A stretch of 64,000 bases of DNA, taken from Gemmatimonadota bacterium. GTDB taxonomy: Bacteria; Gemmatimonadota; Gemmatimonadetes; Longimicrobiales; Gaopeijiaceae. Below the pieces are notes generated by a model, which was given only the letters and a program-made list of their open reading frames with translations, was not told the DNA's origin and ran no database searches. Positions 43,718 to 51,869 of the stretch are shown one piece after another; position 1 is the stretch's first letter; each line of letters opens with the position of its first letter. Both the position numbers and the translations under genes were made by a program. Location of the stretch: the NCBI GenBank assembly GCA_015664885.1, contig DQPL01000131.1:1-64000 (forward strand), read 5' to 3'.

Positions 43718-43737
43718 GGGTATCCGGCGAAATACCC
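43718..43737. promoter_or_regulatory. GGGTAT-N8-ATACCC inverted repeat
   Basis: A perfect 6-bp inverted repeat (GGGTAT / ATACCC), flanked by further partial matches (CCG...CGG). It lies between the cupredoxin promoter and the lipoprotein-leader remnant and could be an operator. Confidence 0.35.
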
Positions 43738-43783
43738 ACCGGGACAGCACCCACTTCGGTCGGGGTCGATGAGGGAGGGCGGC

Positions 43784-43876
43784 ATGCATCGTAAGAGCCC
43801 AAGTGCCCTGTTGTTGGGTGGGTTGGTCACCTTGGCCTTGCTTGCATTCGGATGCACCGGCCGCCGCCGCACTCGC
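43784..43876 (+). pseudogene. Orphan lipoprotein signal sequence (5' gene remnant)
   Basis: An ATG preceded by GGGAGGGCGG encodes MHRKSPSALLLGGLVTLALL followed by AFGC, a textbook lipoprotein signal with lipobox. It then runs into the antisense of the MarR gene with no recognisable protein. Most likely the rest of a lipoprotein gene was lost by deletion against the marR end. Confidence 0.5.
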
Positions 43877-44371
43877 CTACGTGCCGGCGTGCGCCCGAAT
43901 GCGGTCCAAGTAGTCAACGAGCCGGGACAGTTCGGTTTCGTCCAAGGGGCCGTGCAAGAAGTCGTCCAAGGCATTCACAGGCTCGTCGAGCGGTTCGATG
44001 AGCGCGAGGCCCTCTTCGGTGATCTTACACCAAACACGCCGACGATCCTCGGTACAGCGCTTGCGCGCGACCCAGCCCTTTCTCTCCATGCGGTCGATCA
44101 GGCGCGTGACGCCAGGCGTGCGTTCGATCATGCGCTCACCGATGGTCAGCGTCGGCAATCCCTCTTTTCCCGCACCGCGTAGGATTCGCAGCACGTTGTA
44201 CTGCTGGAGCGTGACGCCTCCCGCTTCCAGGACCGCCGAGGTCCGTCGCTTGAGATCGTCAGCGGCGCGGACGAGACCCAGGTACACCTCCTGATTCCGG
44301 GTCCGGAACGGTTTCTGCTGCTTTATGTCCTCGCCAATCGAGGGTGGACGCGTCACTAAGCCTTCGCTCAT
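43877..44371 (-). CDS. MarR-family transcriptional regulator
   Basis: About 164 residues. The start at MSEGLVTRPPS is chosen because GGAGTAGGAGC lies just upstream. The winged-helix core is VTLQQYNVLRILRGAGKEGLPTLTIGERM, then RTPGVTRLIDRMERKGWVARKR (recognition helix) and CTEDRRRVWCKITEEG (wing); each is quoted as a separate piece. A C-terminal dimerisation helix follows. It likely binds the CTGTC-TTTC-GACAG palindrome upstream. Confidence 0.9.
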   Translation of the reverse strand: MSEGLVTRPPSIGEDIKQQKPFRTRNQEVYLGLVRAADDLKRRTSAVLEAGGVTLQQYNVLRILRGAGKEGLPTLTIGERMIERTPGVTRLIDRMERKGWVARKRCTEDRRRVWCKITEEGLALIEPLDEPVNALDDFLHGPLDETELSRLVDYLDRIRAHAGT

Positions 44372-44403
44372 TGCTCCTACTCCACTCATTGCCAAAGCAT
44401 AAT

Positions 44404-44417
44404 CTGTCTTTCGACAG
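44404..44417 (-). promoter_or_regulatory. CTGTC-N4-GACAG palindrome upstream of marR
   Basis: A perfect 5-bp inverted repeat around TTTC, 33 bases before the marR ATG, next to TATGCT which could be a -10. It is a likely MarR autoregulatory site. Confidence 0.5.
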
Positions 44418-44576
44418 GTTCGGCACGGAGGTTTAGCCGTGTTGGCGAAATCCCACTTCGATGTCGGGTGAGTGCACCCATTGTGCGGTGCGGCATGGGG
44501 GCATGGCAACCGGGCGAGTGGCGGGGGAACTTGGTAGCTTCGGATGCTGCTCGTCCGGACCCTCAGCCCGAAGCCC

Positions 44577-44813
44577 ATGCGCGACCGTCCCTACGCCTTC
44601 CTTCGGATCGGTGATCGCTGGATCAACATGGCGATGGTCACCGACATCGAGGACCACGGCGACGAGCTCGTGGTGTTCATGTCGGCTGATATGGCCCAGC
44701 TCGCCGGCCGAAATAGTCCGAACCCGATCGACGTGGCGAGACGCTACATCGTCGCCGACCCAGCGGCGGTCGAGAAGCTACGCGTCTGGCTGCGGCTGAA
44801 CGACGAGGAGTAA
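44577..44813 (+). CDS. Small conserved-looking protein of unknown function
   Basis: About 78 residues (MRDRPYAFLRIGDRWINMAM ... ADPAAVEKLRVWLRLNDEE). The composition is that of a real soluble domain: two short strands, then DIEDHGDELVVFMSADMAQL and a C-terminal helix. No family recognised. An ATG at 44544 is an alternative start. It is convergent with the DinB-like gene. Confidence 0.6.
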   Translation: MRDRPYAFLRIGDRWINMAMVTDIEDHGDELVVFMSADMAQLAGRNSPNPIDVARRYIVADPAAVEKLRVWLRLNDEE

Positions 44814-44815
44814 CC

Positions 44816-45310
44816 TCACTCGCTGAGGGCCTCCACCTCCGGCTCGGTGAGCCCATAAAGCGGTGGCGCTGCAACGCCCATCTGGCCGAGTACGGAGTAG
44901 AGCTGACCACGGTGGTGGATCTCGTGCTCGATCATCAGGCGTAACCATTTCCACGCGCGCATCTCGACACCGCCGACCGTGGCGACCTTCGCCTTGAGCT
45001 GATCGTTGCTGAGGCCCGCGATGATGCGAGCTGTCTCGTCCTGCATCGAGTGGAGATAGTCCAGAACGCCAGACTTGCCCTCGGCCAGGTCGCTGCCATG
45101 TCCCGCATATCGGGAAGGGAGGCCTAGCACGTTCTCCGCCCATATCCAGCGCTCCGTGGCGGCAATGTGGCGCAAGAGGTCGCCGGGGCTGAAGCGCCCA
45201 TCACCCGGTGACCACTCGACGCGATCCTCGGGTACACACGCCGCTACCGCGAGCGTGCGACGTCGAACACTCTCGTAGTATTTCAGGAACGACGCAGTGT
45301 CTCTGATCTC
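44816..45310 (-). CDS. DinB-family protein
   Basis: About 164 residues; the GTG at 45310 has GGAGG at six bases and is preferred. The DinB four-helix fold is visible with the three His positions: DLLRHIAATERWIW, and the closing RLMIEHEIHHRGQLYSVLGQ. DinB-like proteins are metal-binding helical bundles, often thiol-dependent hydrolases or transferases. Substrate unknown. Confidence 0.88.
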   Translation of the reverse strand, partial: EIRDTASFLKYYESVRRRTLAVAACVPEDRVEWSPGDGRFSPGDLLRHIAATERWIWAENVLGLPSRYAGHGSDLAEGKSGVLDYLHSMQDETARIIAGLSNDQLKAKVATVGGVEMRAWKWLRLMIEHEIHHRGQLYSVLGQMGVAAPPLYGLTEPEVEALSE

Positions 45311-45396
45311 CACGATCACCCTCCGTGAAGTGGCCAGGCCGGACAGTACACCGTACGATCGGCCAGGCAACCCACGCACCTGGAAGGAGAAGCACG

Positions 45397-46329
45397 ATGA
45401 AGCGCCTCGCCCTGCTACTGATCATTGCAGCGTCGGTCGCCCAGCCGCTAGCGGCGCAGAACACGACACTGCCGCCGATCGAAAAAGTGAAGAACTTCTT
45501 GCCGCACATGACGCGGCCCGACGTGGAGAGTCTGCTCACGAGAAGCGACATGGTCATCATCCCCGTCGCATCGCTGGAGCAGCACGGAACACACCTCCCC
45601 ATAGGCACCGACTACCTGAACGGCGTGGAGCGCGCGAAGCTCGTAGCGCAGCGTGTCGACGTGCTCGTCGCGCCCATTCTCCTGCCCGGACAGTCCCCTT
45701 ACCATATGGAGTTCGCCGGCACCGTGACGCTGCCGTCCTCGCTCATACAGGAGGTCTACGTCGAGGCTGCCAAGAGCCTGACGCGTCACGGGTTCAAGCG
45801 CTTCCTAATCCTGAACGCCCACGGCGGCAACCGAGCAATCACGACATTCATTGTCGATCGCATCAACCAGGAGACCGGGGGCATCGCTGTCGATCTCGGC
45901 GCGGTCCTGGGCCCGTTCACGGACCGAGAGCCGGCCAGCGCGCTGCCCCGCCCCGCGCAGCCTGTGTTCGACCGTCACGGCGGAACCAGCGAGACGTCGA
46001 ACTCACTCTACCTGATTCCCCAATTGGTCGACCTCGACGGCGTTACTGCCGCCGAGCTGACGCTCCCGCCACACATGGAGCGTATGCTGCCCGAAGTGGT
46101 GGCAGGCGACCCCACCGCGCTCGTCGTCTTCCTGGCTGAAGGGCTGAAGGACGAAGCCACCGGCAAAGGCACCTCGGCCGCGCAGATGTCGACCACCGGG
46201 GTGTGGGGTGTGCGGGACCCAGCCGAGGCCACGTTGGAGCGAGGCCGCGTCAGCGCCGAAAGCTTCGTCGACGCAGCCGCGGCGTTCATTGAACGTTGGA
46301 ACGAACTCAGGCCGCCCGGCACCGGATGA
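45397..46329 (+). CDS. Secreted creatininase-family amidohydrolase
   Basis: 310 residues from an ATG preceded by GGAGAAG, with a signal peptide ending at PLAAQN. Metal ligands typical of the family: Glu/His in VASLEQHGTHLP, Asp in IGTDYLN, His in NAHGGNRAI and Glu in RHGGTSETSNS. The family cleaves ring amides of small molecules (creatinine, formamides). An exported member is less usual. Confidence 0.9.
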   Translation: MKRLALLLIIAASVAQPLAAQNTTLPPIEKVKNFLPHMTRPDVESLLTRSDMVIIPVASLEQHGTHLPIGTDYLNGVERAKLVAQRVDVLVAPILLPGQSPYHMEFAGTVTLPSSLIQEVYVEAAKSLTRHGFKRFLILNAHGGNRAITTFIVDRINQETGGIAVDLGAVLGPFTDREPASALPRPAQPVFDRHGGTSETSNSLYLIPQLVDLDGVTAAELTLPPHMERMLPEVVAGDPTALVVFLAEGLKDEATGKGTSAAQMSTTGVWGVRDPAEATLERGRVSAESFVDAAAAFIERWNELRPPGTG

Positions 46330-46375
46330 GTCGGTCCCACACGAGCATGGCCATGCCCCGCCAGATGATCTTATC

Positions 46376-46388
46376 TGTCTTGGAGACA
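46376..46388 (+). promoter_or_regulatory. TGTCT-N3-AGACA palindrome upstream of padR
   Basis: A perfect 5-bp inverted repeat about 45 bases before the second padR gene, overlapping a -10-like CATAATC. It is a likely PadR operator and differs from the direct repeats upstream of the first padR. Confidence 0.5.
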
Positions 46389-46430
46389 TAATCTATCCTG
46401 CAGACTCACTGCAAGAACAAGGGCGCAACC

Positions 46431-46763
46431 ATGACGCGGAGGAACTCGCTGGGTGAGTTCGAGCAAATTCTGTTGCTCGCGATCCTCCGGCTGAAGGATG
46501 GCGCATTCGGCACACCGATCGCCAGCGAGCTCGAGGTGCGGGCTGGCCGTGCGGTCTCGCGCGGAGCTCTTTACTCCAGCCTCGATCGCTTGGAGAAGAA
46601 GGGATACCTGCGCTGGGAAATCGGCGCGGCGTCGTCGGAGCGCGGTGGCCAGCCGAAGCGGTGCTTCGAAGTCACTCCGGCGGGCGTCGACGCTCTTCAG
46701 CAGGCGCACGAGGCGTAGCTCGCCATGACGGACGGGCTCGAAGACGTGCTGCGACGGACCTGA
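46431..46763 (+). CDS. PadR-family regulator with an in-frame TAG near its end
   Basis: Winged helix: GEFEQILLLAILRLKDGAFG, SRGALYSSLDRLEKKGYLRW, a GGQPKRCFEVTPAG wing. The frame stops with TAG at 46716-46718 after QQAHEA, but in-frame codons continue LAMTDGLEDVLRRT to TGA, which is the usual PadR ending. So the last 14 residues are cut off. The DNA-binding part is intact, so it may still work. It precedes an ADOP permease remnant. Confidence 0.82.
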
Positions 46764-46799
46764 CATGCCAGTGAGTAGTCCTCCGGGCGTTACCGAATC

Positions 46800-47483
46800 G
46801 GCCCCGCTTCGCGGCCGATACAACCGACTGGCAGATGGTCGTGGGCGTTGTGGAGGACGTGCGCGACGCGGACCTTCGCCAAGAAGCGCGCGGTGTCGTG
46901 TACCTTCCGTTCGTCGGCCGAAACGGCGCAGACGACTGGTTCGTGGGCTCTCCCGCCTATACGATCCGAGCCGCCAACGCCGCGTCGTTGATGCCCGTCG
47001 TCCGGGATGTGATTCGTCGCAGGGATCCATCGCTCCCGATCTATGCGATGCAGACCATGGATGACGTGGTGGCGGAATCCGTGGCTCGACTATCGTTCAC
47101 GATGCTCGCGCTCGGGATCTCGGCCCTCATGGCGCTCATTCTCGGTGCTGTCGGGCTATACGGGGTGCTTTCCTACCTCGTCAGCCAACGCACGCAGAGA
47201 GATCGGCATGCGCCTCGCGCTAGGCGCGGAGCCCGCCCAGGTGCGCCGAATGGTGGTGACGCAGGGCGCCAAGCTGGCTTCGGTCGGCATGCTGGGGGGA
47301 CTCATCGCATCGGTCGGGCTGACCCGCTTGCTGCAGGGCCTGCTTTACGGCACCGAACCACTGGACCCAGGAACTTTCGCGGCCATGGCGACGGTGATGA
47401 TGCTCGTCGGCTTGCTGGCGAGCTATGTGCCAGCGCGCAGAGCCTCGGCAGTCGACCCGCTGGAGTCGATGCGGATGGAGTAG
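46800..47483 (+). pseudogene. ADOP permease remnant with frameshift
   Basis: The first frame encodes the second periplasmic domain and helix (MVVGVVEDVRDADLRQEARG, VYLPFVGRN, LGAVGLYGVLSYLVSQRTQ). A one-base loss in the AGAGAGA run near 47199 moves it to another frame (REIGMRLALGAEPAQVRRMV ... SYVPARRASAVDPLESMRME). Only the last third of an ADOP protein is present, and everything 5' is missing. It follows padR as in complete ADOP modules. Confidence 0.78.
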
Positions 47484-47494
47484 TCGGTGTGTCC

Positions 47495-47986
47495 TTAAAG
47501 CAGGAGGCCCACCCCCACCGCGGCGATGACCGCCACAGACACCGCGATCTTGAGCGCGACCGCGGCGGTGCGGGCGAACAACATGCCCCACCCGACCTTG
47601 GCCGACGTCTTGAGAGAGAGCGTTTCGACGTAGGTCACGAGCCCGGCGCCGATGAAAGTGCCCAAGAACGCTGTGATCATGGGCCCGATGATTGGGACGG
47701 GCACACCCACGAAGAGGCCCACCATGCCACCCAGTACCGCTCCCCAGAACGCCTTTCGAGATCCGCCGTACGCGTCGCCGAACTTCTTCAGCACAGCGAA
47801 CTCGCCTACCTCGGTGATGAGAGCGACCCCCGCGACGACGAGCGCGAACGTCCAGGACAGGCTGCCGAACAGAGCTAGCCCCATCGTGATGGCGACGATG
47901 AGCCACAGCCCCGGAAGGCCCAGCGGGATCAGGACCAGGCAGGCCAGCATGACCAGGACGACTACGATGGAAAGAAGGACGCTCAT
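47495..47986 (-). CDS. DUF456 membrane protein
   Basis: 163 residues with four or five hydrophobic segments and the family signature VPVPIIGPMITAFLGTFIGAG preceded by a glycine-rich GSRKAFWGAVLGGMVG. The role is unknown. The convergent 3' end nearly touches the ADOP remnant (11 bases). Confidence 0.88.
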   Translation of the reverse strand: MSVLLSIVVVLVMLACLVLIPLGLPGLWLIVAITMGLALFGSLSWTFALVVAGVALITEVGEFAVLKKFGDAYGGSRKAFWGAVLGGMVGLFVGVPVPIIGPMITAFLGTFIGAGLVTYVETLSLKTSAKVGWGMLFARTAAVALKIAVSVAVIAAVGVGLLL

Positions 47987-48161
47987 GTCGTTGACCGTGA
48001 AGGAAATCCGAGCCTCAACTGAATACTACCGGTTTGGAGGGCACCGGGATTCGCCTGCAGTACGGATGTGCTGGTCACGAACCTAGCGGGCCGGGGCCAT
48101 ATCCCTTGGGATAGCTGCGAGATAACTTCGGCCGCCCCTTCAACACGGCTGAGGCAGAGAC

Positions 48162-49328
48162 ATGGATCGACGGACACTGCTGAAGACTGGCGGCACCGGG
48201 CTGATGGGGCTGCTGGGCCTGGGTCTCGGAGCTTGTTCACGTACGTCGGGGCTCTCCTCTCTGTCTCCGCGACTCCGGCTCACGCCGGTCAACGCGTCTT
48301 GGGATCGTGTGATCCGGACTACGGTGGGGCTGCGACCCTACCGGGCGTCGGGGTTCGTCCTTCGCGCCCAGCGTCTCGACGGCAAGACGCTGATCCACAA
48401 CTACGGCCACGGCGGCTCGGGGATGTCGCTCTCCTGGGGCACGGCATCGATGGCCGCGGACATCGCGGTGCAGGAGGACGAGAGGCGCGCAGCGGTGATC
48501 GGGTGCGGGGTGGTGGGGCTGACGACGGCGCGACAGCTACAGCGGCGCGGCTTCAACGTGACCATCTACGCCATGAGCGTGCCGCCAGACACGACCTCGA
48601 ACATGTCTCTCGCCGCATGGACCCCCACGTCCGGACTCGTGGACCGAAGCCGCCGCACCGCCGCGTGGGACGCTCAGCTCCGGCAGGCCGCACGCATCGC
48701 CTATCGACAGCTGCAACTGCTCATCGGTCCCGAGTACGGAGTTTCCTGGATCGACTCCTACGCTTTGCGGGAGACGGTACCGTCCGGGGGCGGTCGGAAC
48801 GCGGCGCCCGACCCGCTCTTGCCGCTCGAGCTGCGGACCGGCTCCACGTTGCTCGGTCCGGGCGAGCACCCGTTCCCCACTCGGTACGCGACGGCGGGCA
48901 CGACGCTGCGCATCGAGCCGTCCATCTATCTGGATGCCCTGGTCCGCGACTTCCTGCGCTTCGAGGGTCGCATCGTCATCAGGAAGTTCGATACCCCGCG
49001 CGACCTGGCGGGGCTCGACGAGCAGACCGTGGTGAACTGCACTGGACTCGGATCGCACGATCTATTCGGCGATCGCGAACTCACTCCGTTGAAGGGTCAG
49101 CTGACGGTACTCGTGCCGCAACAGGACGTGAACTACGCGACGTTCGGAGGTCTCCCTGGCGCCGGTGGCTTCATCCACATGCAACCGAGAAGCGACGGCA
49201 TCGCGCTGGGAGGGACGTCGGAGGAGGGCGAATGGTCGCTCGACCCGGACGAGGAGGCTCGCAGACGCATCGTCGGCGCGCACGTGCGAATCTTCGACGC
49301 GATGCGTGGGGCTCCGTTCGCGGACTAG
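48162..49328 (+). CDS. D-amino-acid-oxidase-like flavoprotein with permuted motif order
   Basis: 388 residues. An N-terminal RR motif (MDRRTLLKTGG) and lipobox-like LGACS suggest Tat export as a lipoprotein. Near residue 55-95 is the motif VGLRPYRASGFVLRAQR...LIHNYGHGGSGMSLSWG, which in D-amino-acid oxidases is the C-terminal FAD/substrate region. Only after it comes the FAD Rossmann motif AAVIGCGVVGLTTARQLQRRG (near residue 110) and the substrate half, ending GALGGTSEEGEWSL-like. So the fold appears circularly permuted. FAD-dependent oxidation of amino or imino groups is likely. Confidence 0.8.
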   Translation: MDRRTLLKTGGTGLMGLLGLGLGACSRTSGLSSLSPRLRLTPVNASWDRVIRTTVGLRPYRASGFVLRAQRLDGKTLIHNYGHGGSGMSLSWGTASMAADIAVQEDERRAAVIGCGVVGLTTARQLQRRGFNVTIYAMSVPPDTTSNMSLAAWTPTSGLVDRSRRTAAWDAQLRQAARIAYRQLQLLIGPEYGVSWIDSYALRETVPSGGGRNAAPDPLLPLELRTGSTLLGPGEHPFPTRYATAGTTLRIEPSIYLDALVRDFLRFEGRIVIRKFDTPRDLAGLDEQTVVNCTGLGSHDLFGDRELTPLKGQLTVLVPQQDVNYATFGGLPGAGGFIHMQPRSDGIALGGTSEEGEWSLDPDEEARRRIVGAHVRIFDAMRGAPFAD

Positions 49329-49344
49329 CCAAGCAGCTGCTAAA

Positions 49345-50067
49345 CCGCGTGACCCTCTCTCCTGTGCGTGCGACGAGGCGTGTCACGGTGAGCCCCATGA
49401 CCGCCCGGCCCTGGTCATCGACCTGGAAGCCGAGGCTCGAAAACGGAACGCGCACCTCGACGAACCATCCCTCATCGGTGATGACGGTCTCCGCGTCCCA
49501 AAACGTGTCCCAACTGCCGTTGAGAACCGTGCCGTCGTCCGACACCAGGAGGTCGAAGCGCATCGCGGCGGCATTAACGCCGAACCACTTCGCGTTCTGG
49601 TTGTCGTTGAAGGCGTCGACATAGATCGCGACTGCGTCGTCGCCATTCCAACGGTCGCGATATAGCGAATTGATGCGGATCCCGCTGGGGTCCTCGTCGT
49701 AGAACCAGCCCGCCGCGTATAGATAGCGGTCGTCATAGGCGACCTTGATTACCGTGCGCTGTGCGGGAGTCCCACGAAACGTCGGGAAGTACATCGTGAG
49801 CGGAAGCGGCTCGACCTGGTCCCAAGCAGCCTCCGTCGGTGAGCCATCGATGTCCACCTCGCTCGTCAGGCGAGTGAGGTCCATGGGTGGGGCGGCTTGG
49901 GCCGCGACCACTGTCGGGGTGAGGCAAGCGGCTAGTAGGAAGGCGCCGAGGCATCGCGTGCTGGATGGCGCGGCCCACGCCACACTCCATCCCGCACTCC
50001 ATCTCGCGCTCCATCCGGCGGGCCATCTCGCACTCCGTCCGGCGCTCCGTGTCCATTCCCTTCCCAT
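49345..50067 (-). pseudogene. CBM9/DUF5916-type protein, truncated after N-terminal domain
   Basis: From an ATG preceded by GGGAGG, a signal region is followed by the CBM9-like domain of DUF5916 proteins: SEVDIDGSPTEAAWDQV, VAYDDRYLYAAGWFYDEDP, DDAVAIYVDAFNDNQNA and FEVRVPFSSLGF. Similarity stops at GERVTRF (~residue 242); the frame then runs antisense into the flavoprotein gene. Complete relatives are ~750 residues with a beta-barrel after this domain (see the later DUF5916 gene). The leader contains degenerate ~12-base tandem repeats giving a Trp-rich stretch. Confidence 0.75.
49975..50045 (-). repeat. Degenerate ~12-base tandem repeats in the CBM9 leader
   Basis: On the minus strand units such as CGGATGGAGCGC, GAGATGGAGTGC and GGGATGGAGTGT follow one another. 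They encode a repetitive Ser-Ala/Gly-Arg-Trp stretch at the start of the truncated CBM9 gene. This pattern can expand or contract by slippage. Confidence 0.55.
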
Positions 50068-50220
50068 TCGATCCCCTCCCTCCCGAGTCCATGCTTTCGT
50101 CGAGGGAAGGCTAGTTGTGGAGGAATGGGGCTAGGGGCTGGATTCGACCAATGGTGGAGGGGTGCGGATGAACGGGGGCCGCGGGGGGGGGCGGTGGTCA
50201 GGCTCGCCGGGCCGCCCCGC

Positions 50221-51012
50221 CTACCGACGTCGCCGAGCCTGCCCCGACACCGTCTCGATCAACAGAACGCCGTTCTCGCCCAATGCACCGTAGACGAGGC
50301 GGCCCTCCATGCGGGTGACGTACCGAATCGACGCCACCACCTCGGGATGGAGTTGCGACACTTCCTCCCCTGTCGCTTGCAAGCCGTCGATGAGCATCAA
50401 CGCGCAACCGGACCCCTCCGCTAGCGAAGTCGTCGATCGAGTGCTCAACAGGCACAACGTCTGTCCGGTCCCCATCATGTCATGCACGCGGACGCCCGGG
50501 AAACGCGCCCGGATCATGTCGGTGATGTAGCCGTACCGTTGCTTGTACTTCTCCAGCAGGTCGCCCCCGATGAAGTCGTAGCGCGTGCCGAAGGAGCGGT
50601 ACTCGAGCACGGTGTTCCCCAATACCTCCACCTGCACACCTTCGATTTGAATCGGGGCTGCATCGAGCTTCACCGCCAGAACTTCATCCGGGACAAACTC
50701 GATGTACTGCTCCAGAGTCTCGTAGCCGAGCGCATAGACGCCGAGTTCATGCGGCCCCACAGGCACGTTCGGGATCTCGAAATACCCCAGCTCGTCGGTG
50801 CGCGTGATCCTCCAGAGGTCGTGGAGTGTTACCAAAACGCCCGAAAGTGGGTGCCCGTCGAAGGTCGAGAGAACCTCCCCGCGCACCGTGATGGAGTCGA
50901 CCGACTCACCCGACTCCTCCTGGGCGTGCACGGGTACAGCAGCCCAGAGCACCAGCGCACTCACGCAGCAGAAAAGATCAGAGACTCGCATCAGCATCGA
51001 CCTACGGGTCAT
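50221..51012 (-). CDS. Secreted carboxypeptidase-regulatory-like/TonB-plug-like protein
   Basis: About 263 residues from MTRRSMLMRVSD, with a signal peptide (LFCCVSALVLWAAVPVHAQE). A carboxypeptidase-regulatory-like beta domain comes first (RGEVLSTFDGHPLSGVLVTL ... YFEIPNVPVGPHELGVYALGYE). A TonB-plug-like domain follows (DMIRARFPGVRV, CALMLIDGLQATGEEVSQL, VASIRYVTRMEGRLVYGALG). No outer-membrane barrel follows, so it is a plug without a receptor, a form common in these phyla. Function unknown. Confidence 0.8.
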   Translation of the reverse strand: MTRRSMLMRVSDLFCCVSALVLWAAVPVHAQEESGESVDSITVRGEVLSTFDGHPLSGVLVTLHDLWRITRTDELGYFEIPNVPVGPHELGVYALGYETLEQYIEFVPDEVLAVKLDAAPIQIEGVQVEVLGNTVLEYRSFGTRYDFIGGDLLEKYKQRYGYITDMIRARFPGVRVHDMMGTGQTLCLLSTRSTTSLAEGSGCALMLIDGLQATGEEVSQLHPEVVASIRYVTRMEGRLVYGALGENGVLLIETVSGQARRRR

Positions 51013-51065
51013 GAAGTTCGGGGCCGGGCTACCAGGTACCATACGGTCGAGGCCCGCGTTCCGTA

Positions 51066-51869
51066 CTAGTCCAGCTCGATCCCCAACGCCCCGGCACTCC
51101 TCAAGCGATGATCCGAGGTGAAGATCCGGCCATACGCGAGCATCGTGACGCCGAACGTCGCGGTGGACACGGTCGCCGCAATCATGAAGACGATCATGAT
51201 TTGGTACCGGACCGCATCCCCTGGCGCGGCACCGGCCAGGATCTGCCCCGTCATCATCCCGGGCAGGCTGACGATCCCCATGACCAGCATGGAGTTCACG
51301 GTCGGAATCAAGCCTACGCGTAGCGCCTCGCGCACCTCGTCCCGCGCCGCTTCCCACCGTGTGGCGCCCAGCGCGAGAAAGCCCTCGACCCGAGTGCGGT
51401 CACGCAGCACGCCGGTGAGGAAGCGATCGAGCCCCAATGAAATCCCGGTGAGGGCATTGCCGAGCAACATCCCCAACAGAGGGATCACGTATTGGGGATC
51501 CCACAGCGGCGTCGGCCGGAGGATTCCGAGCACGGAGACGCCGGTGACCAGAAAGGCCGTCGTTACGATGACGACCACCGAGTCCAGATAAGCGGCGGGG
51601 AACCTGATCGAGGTCCGGCGAACGGCCGTGACACCCGCCACCACACCCATCAGGAGTCCCAACACGAGGACCGCGGGGCCGTTGGCGGAATCGAACACCC
51701 ACTCGAGCACTAGGCCCAAGAGGACGAGCTGCACCACCATGCGTGTGCCGGCAACGAGCAAGCGCCGTCCCATACCGAGCCGCAGAACCGCGGAGAGCAC
51801 CAGGTTGGCAATGAGCAGCGACGCCGCAATGAGCAAGGACGGCCAGGAAACATCGATGTACGCGTTCAC
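51066..51869 (-). CDS. FetB/YbbM-type ABC transporter permease
   Basis: 267 residues with six or seven hydrophobic helices. The GTG start overlaps the ATPase stop (GTGA). Family wording: LLVAGTRMVVQLVLLGLVL, PLLGMLLGNALTGISLGLDR, GATRWEAARDEVREALRVG and VSLPGMMTGQILAGAAPGDA (each separate). In E. coli FetAB exports iron; this pair is probably a metal or related exporter. Confidence 0.9.
   Translation of the reverse strand: MNAYIDVSWPSLLIAASLLIANLVLSAVLRLGMGRRLLVAGTRMVVQLVLLGLVLEWVFDSANGPAVLVLGLLMGVVAGVTAVRRTSIRFPAAYLDSVVVIVTTAFLVTGVSVLGILRPTPLWDPQYVIPLLGMLLGNALTGISLGLDRFLTGVLRDRTRVEGFLALGATRWEAARDEVREALRVGLIPTVNSMLVMGIVSLPGMMTGQILAGAAPGDAVRYQIMIVFMIAATVSTATFGVTMLAYGRIFTSDHRLRSAGALGIELD

Noticed and set aside
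43769-44182. 137-residue plus-strand protein starting with a lipoprotein signal
   Set aside because: Only the signal is credible; beyond 43876 it is the antisense of the marR gene. Kept as a remnant, not as a gene.
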